Of a DNA stretch of 21,728 bases, positions 20,365-21,728 are shown in pieces. Every line of letters starts with the position of its first letter. Positions within the stretch are counted from its first letter, which is position 1. Origin of the DNA: CAYIHX01 sp964363305 (GTDB lineage: Bacteria > Bdellovibrionota > UBA1018); contig CAYIHX010000059.1 in the NCBI GenBank assembly GCA_964363305.1, forward strand, positions 1 to 21,728, written 5' to 3'. A model generated the notes under the pieces. It was not told the DNA's origin. It made no database searches and saw only the letters and a program-made list of their open reading frames with translations. Made by a program: the position numbers and the translations under genes.

Positions 20365-21728
20365 TTGCGAAATTGGGGAATCCTTCTTTCTCTTTCATGG
20401 GCTTCGTGGGTACTGATTTCCTGCTCGGGGCGTGCGCCGGAGGCCGGGAGCGCCGTGCAGGTTCAGGTCAATTCCGAGCCGGTATCGCTTGATCCTTCGC
20501 TCGTCGAAGACGGGAATGGGCTGCGCTTGGCGGCGAACCTCATGGACGGTTTGGTTGGATACGATGGGGGGGGGCGGATCGAACTTCTATTAGCGGAGAA
20601 GTGGGAAGCCGCTCGAGACGGAAAAACGTACCGTTTCATCTTGAAGGAGGGGCTCAAGTGGTCGGACGGGCGGGCCCTTGAGGCGGCCGATTTCGTTACC
20701 GGGGTGCAGCGTTCTCTCTTGCCCTCGACCGGTTCGAAGTTGAGTGAGCTTTTCGAAAAGCTCAGAGTTCGGGCTGAGGGGCCCCGAACCGTGGTTTTCG
20801 AACTGGAGCGGGCCTTGCCCTCGTTGCTGCATATTCTCACTTTGCCGCAGGCGCTTCCCCAGCGCGCGGACGTACTCGCGGCTCACCAGGATCGCTGGCC
20901 TCTCCTTGCGCCCTGCACGGGGGCCTACCGAGTCTCCGAGAGGCGAAGCGATGGCCGGTTTTTGCTCGAGCCCAATCCGAATTACTGGCGCGGAGGGGTG
21001 CGGCTGCCGGTGGTCTTGCGGGTGGTCGAGGACGAGTCGACCGCGGGTCGGCTTTTTGATCAGGGTCGAATCGATATTCTGACTCGGTTGCCAGTTCTGG
21101 AGTTGGAGAGGATGAAGGCCGAGAGTCGCATCGTGATTTTCCCGATGGTGGCGACCTACTACCTAGGCTTCAACGTACGGAAGGCTCCGTTCGATCGTCG
21201 AGAGGTGCGCCAGGCGATCTCGCGCGCGATCGATCGTGACGGAATCGTTCAGGCTCTGGGTACGGGCGACCTGCCGTCGGACGGTTGGATCCCGATCGGG
21301 CTCGAAGGGAGTCGAGGTCGTCAGAGAGTGGCTTCTTCCCCGGTTTCCTCTTTGGCGTTGCGAGGTTTATCGCCTCTCCTGGGTTTCGACATGAGTGCTC
21401 GGAACTCTTTGATTCTTGAAAAAATACAACATGACTTGAAAAAAACACTCGGTGTGACGCTTCAGTTGCAGGGGGCGGATTGGAAGGCGCACGTTCACTC
21501 CCTGGGATCGAAGGCTTTCGCGCTTTATCGTTTCGGATGGCTTGCGCCGTTCCTCGATCCCATTTCGCATTTGCGCGTATTTACCAGTGGGAACCCGAAT
21601 AACTACTCGGGCTGGAGCAATGGTCGGTACGACGCATGGGTCGCGCAAATCGCCGCGATGCCCGCAAGTCCCCAGCGCGAGAAATTGATTCGGAAGGCGG
21701 ACCTCCTTTTGACTGGGGAGGAGGCGGT
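20365..21728 (+). CDS. Family 5 peptide-binding lipoprotein (OppA/DppA-like), cut by window end
   Basis: The frame runs from a TTG at 20365 to the window edge, about 454 residues, with no stop. TTG is chosen because GGAG (20352-20355) lies 9 nt before it and it gives RNWGILLSLSWASWVLISC, a signal with lipobox LISC (Cys20). Family 5 landmarks follow: VNSEPVSLDPSL, ANLMDGLVGYD, LAEKWEAARDGKTYRFILKEGLKWSDG, TGAYRVSE, PNYWRGG, YYLGFNVRKAPFDRREVRQAISRAIDR, and later SGNPNNYSGWSNGRYD. Such proteins bind oligopeptides or similar ligands for an ABC importer; none is visible here. A run of nine G (20566-20574) sits near codon 68. The family is confident; the ligand is unknown. Confidence 0.9.
   Translation, partial: MRNWGILLSLSWASWVLISCSGRAPEAGSAVQVQVNSEPVSLDPSLVEDGNGLRLAANLMDGLVGYDGGGRIELLLAEKWEAARDGKTYRFILKEGLKWSDGRALEAADFVTGVQRSLLPSTGSKLSELFEKLRVRAEGPRTVVFELERALPSLLHILTLPQALPQRADVLAAHQDRWPLLAPCTGAYRVSERRSDGRFLLEPNPNYWRGGVRLPVVLRVVEDESTAGRLFDQGRIDILTRLPVLELERMKAESRIVIFPMVATYYLGFNVRKAPFDRREVRQAISRAIDRDGIVQALGTGDLPSDGWIPIGLEGSRGRQRVASSPVSSLALRGLSPLLGFDMSARNSLILEKIQHDLKKTLGVTLQLQGADWKAHVHSLGSKAFALYRFGWLAPFLDPISHLRVFTSGNPNNYSGWSNGRYDAWVAQIAAMPASPQREKLIRKADLLLTGEEA

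Overview
This is a gene-dense, moderately high-GC bacterial chromosomal segment with no rRNA, tRNA, phage, transposase or CRISPR genes. The gene set is Gram-negative: a TolC-type outer-membrane channel, a protease/beta-propeller/beta-barrel outer-membrane protein, and at least seven lipoproteins with clear lipoboxes. A short D0/D1-only flagellin beginning MGLRIATN and many Cys-rich orphan lipoproteins suggest a Bdellovibrionota-like (former deltaproteobacterial) organism. That placement is inference from gene style, not a database match.

Layout. (1) 1-2183, minus strand: the 5' part of a TolC-like gene, an inverted-repeat terminator, and a lipoprotein built from dozens of G-x-x-x units. (2) 2340-5020: an AT-richer accessory stretch holding an AAA/DUF4143 ATPase with an apparently leaderless promoter, a possible gene remnant, a small Cys-rich lipoprotein, and a PIN-toxin/antitoxin pair. 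The pair is bracketed by 104-bp direct repeats, and the right repeat is the 3' end of the next gene. (3) 5022-9414, minus strand: the secreted gluzincin/propeller/barrel protein, an overlapping YgfZ/GcvT-fold gene and a small lipoprotein. (4) 9491-12203, plus strand: an orphan PotD-like binding lipoprotein, a Cys-rich lipoprotein with a strong terminator, and TrmB. (5) 12211-16640: flagellin, a lipoprotein, a membrane protein, and an operon of an FHA-like membrane protein with a hybrid histidine kinase. Four transcription units here carry CCGATA-type boxes resembling sigma-28 (FliA) promoters. (6) 16632-20297: a coiled-coil protein, a YhaM-type OB/HD exoribonuclease, and a VKOR-DsbA fusion translationally coupled to TatD. 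(7) 20365-end: a family 5 peptide-binding lipoprotein cut by the window edge.

Functional themes are envelope biogenesis and sensing (lipoproteins, TolC, oxidative folding by VKOR-DsbA, solute capture), RNA/DNA housekeeping (TrmB, YhaM, TatD, YgfZ), and a motility-linked signalling block. The most unusual items are the toxin-antitoxin cassette that appears to have regenerated the 3' end of its neighbour, the near-symmetrical divergent sigma-28-like promoters, and the GX3-repeat lipoprotein.
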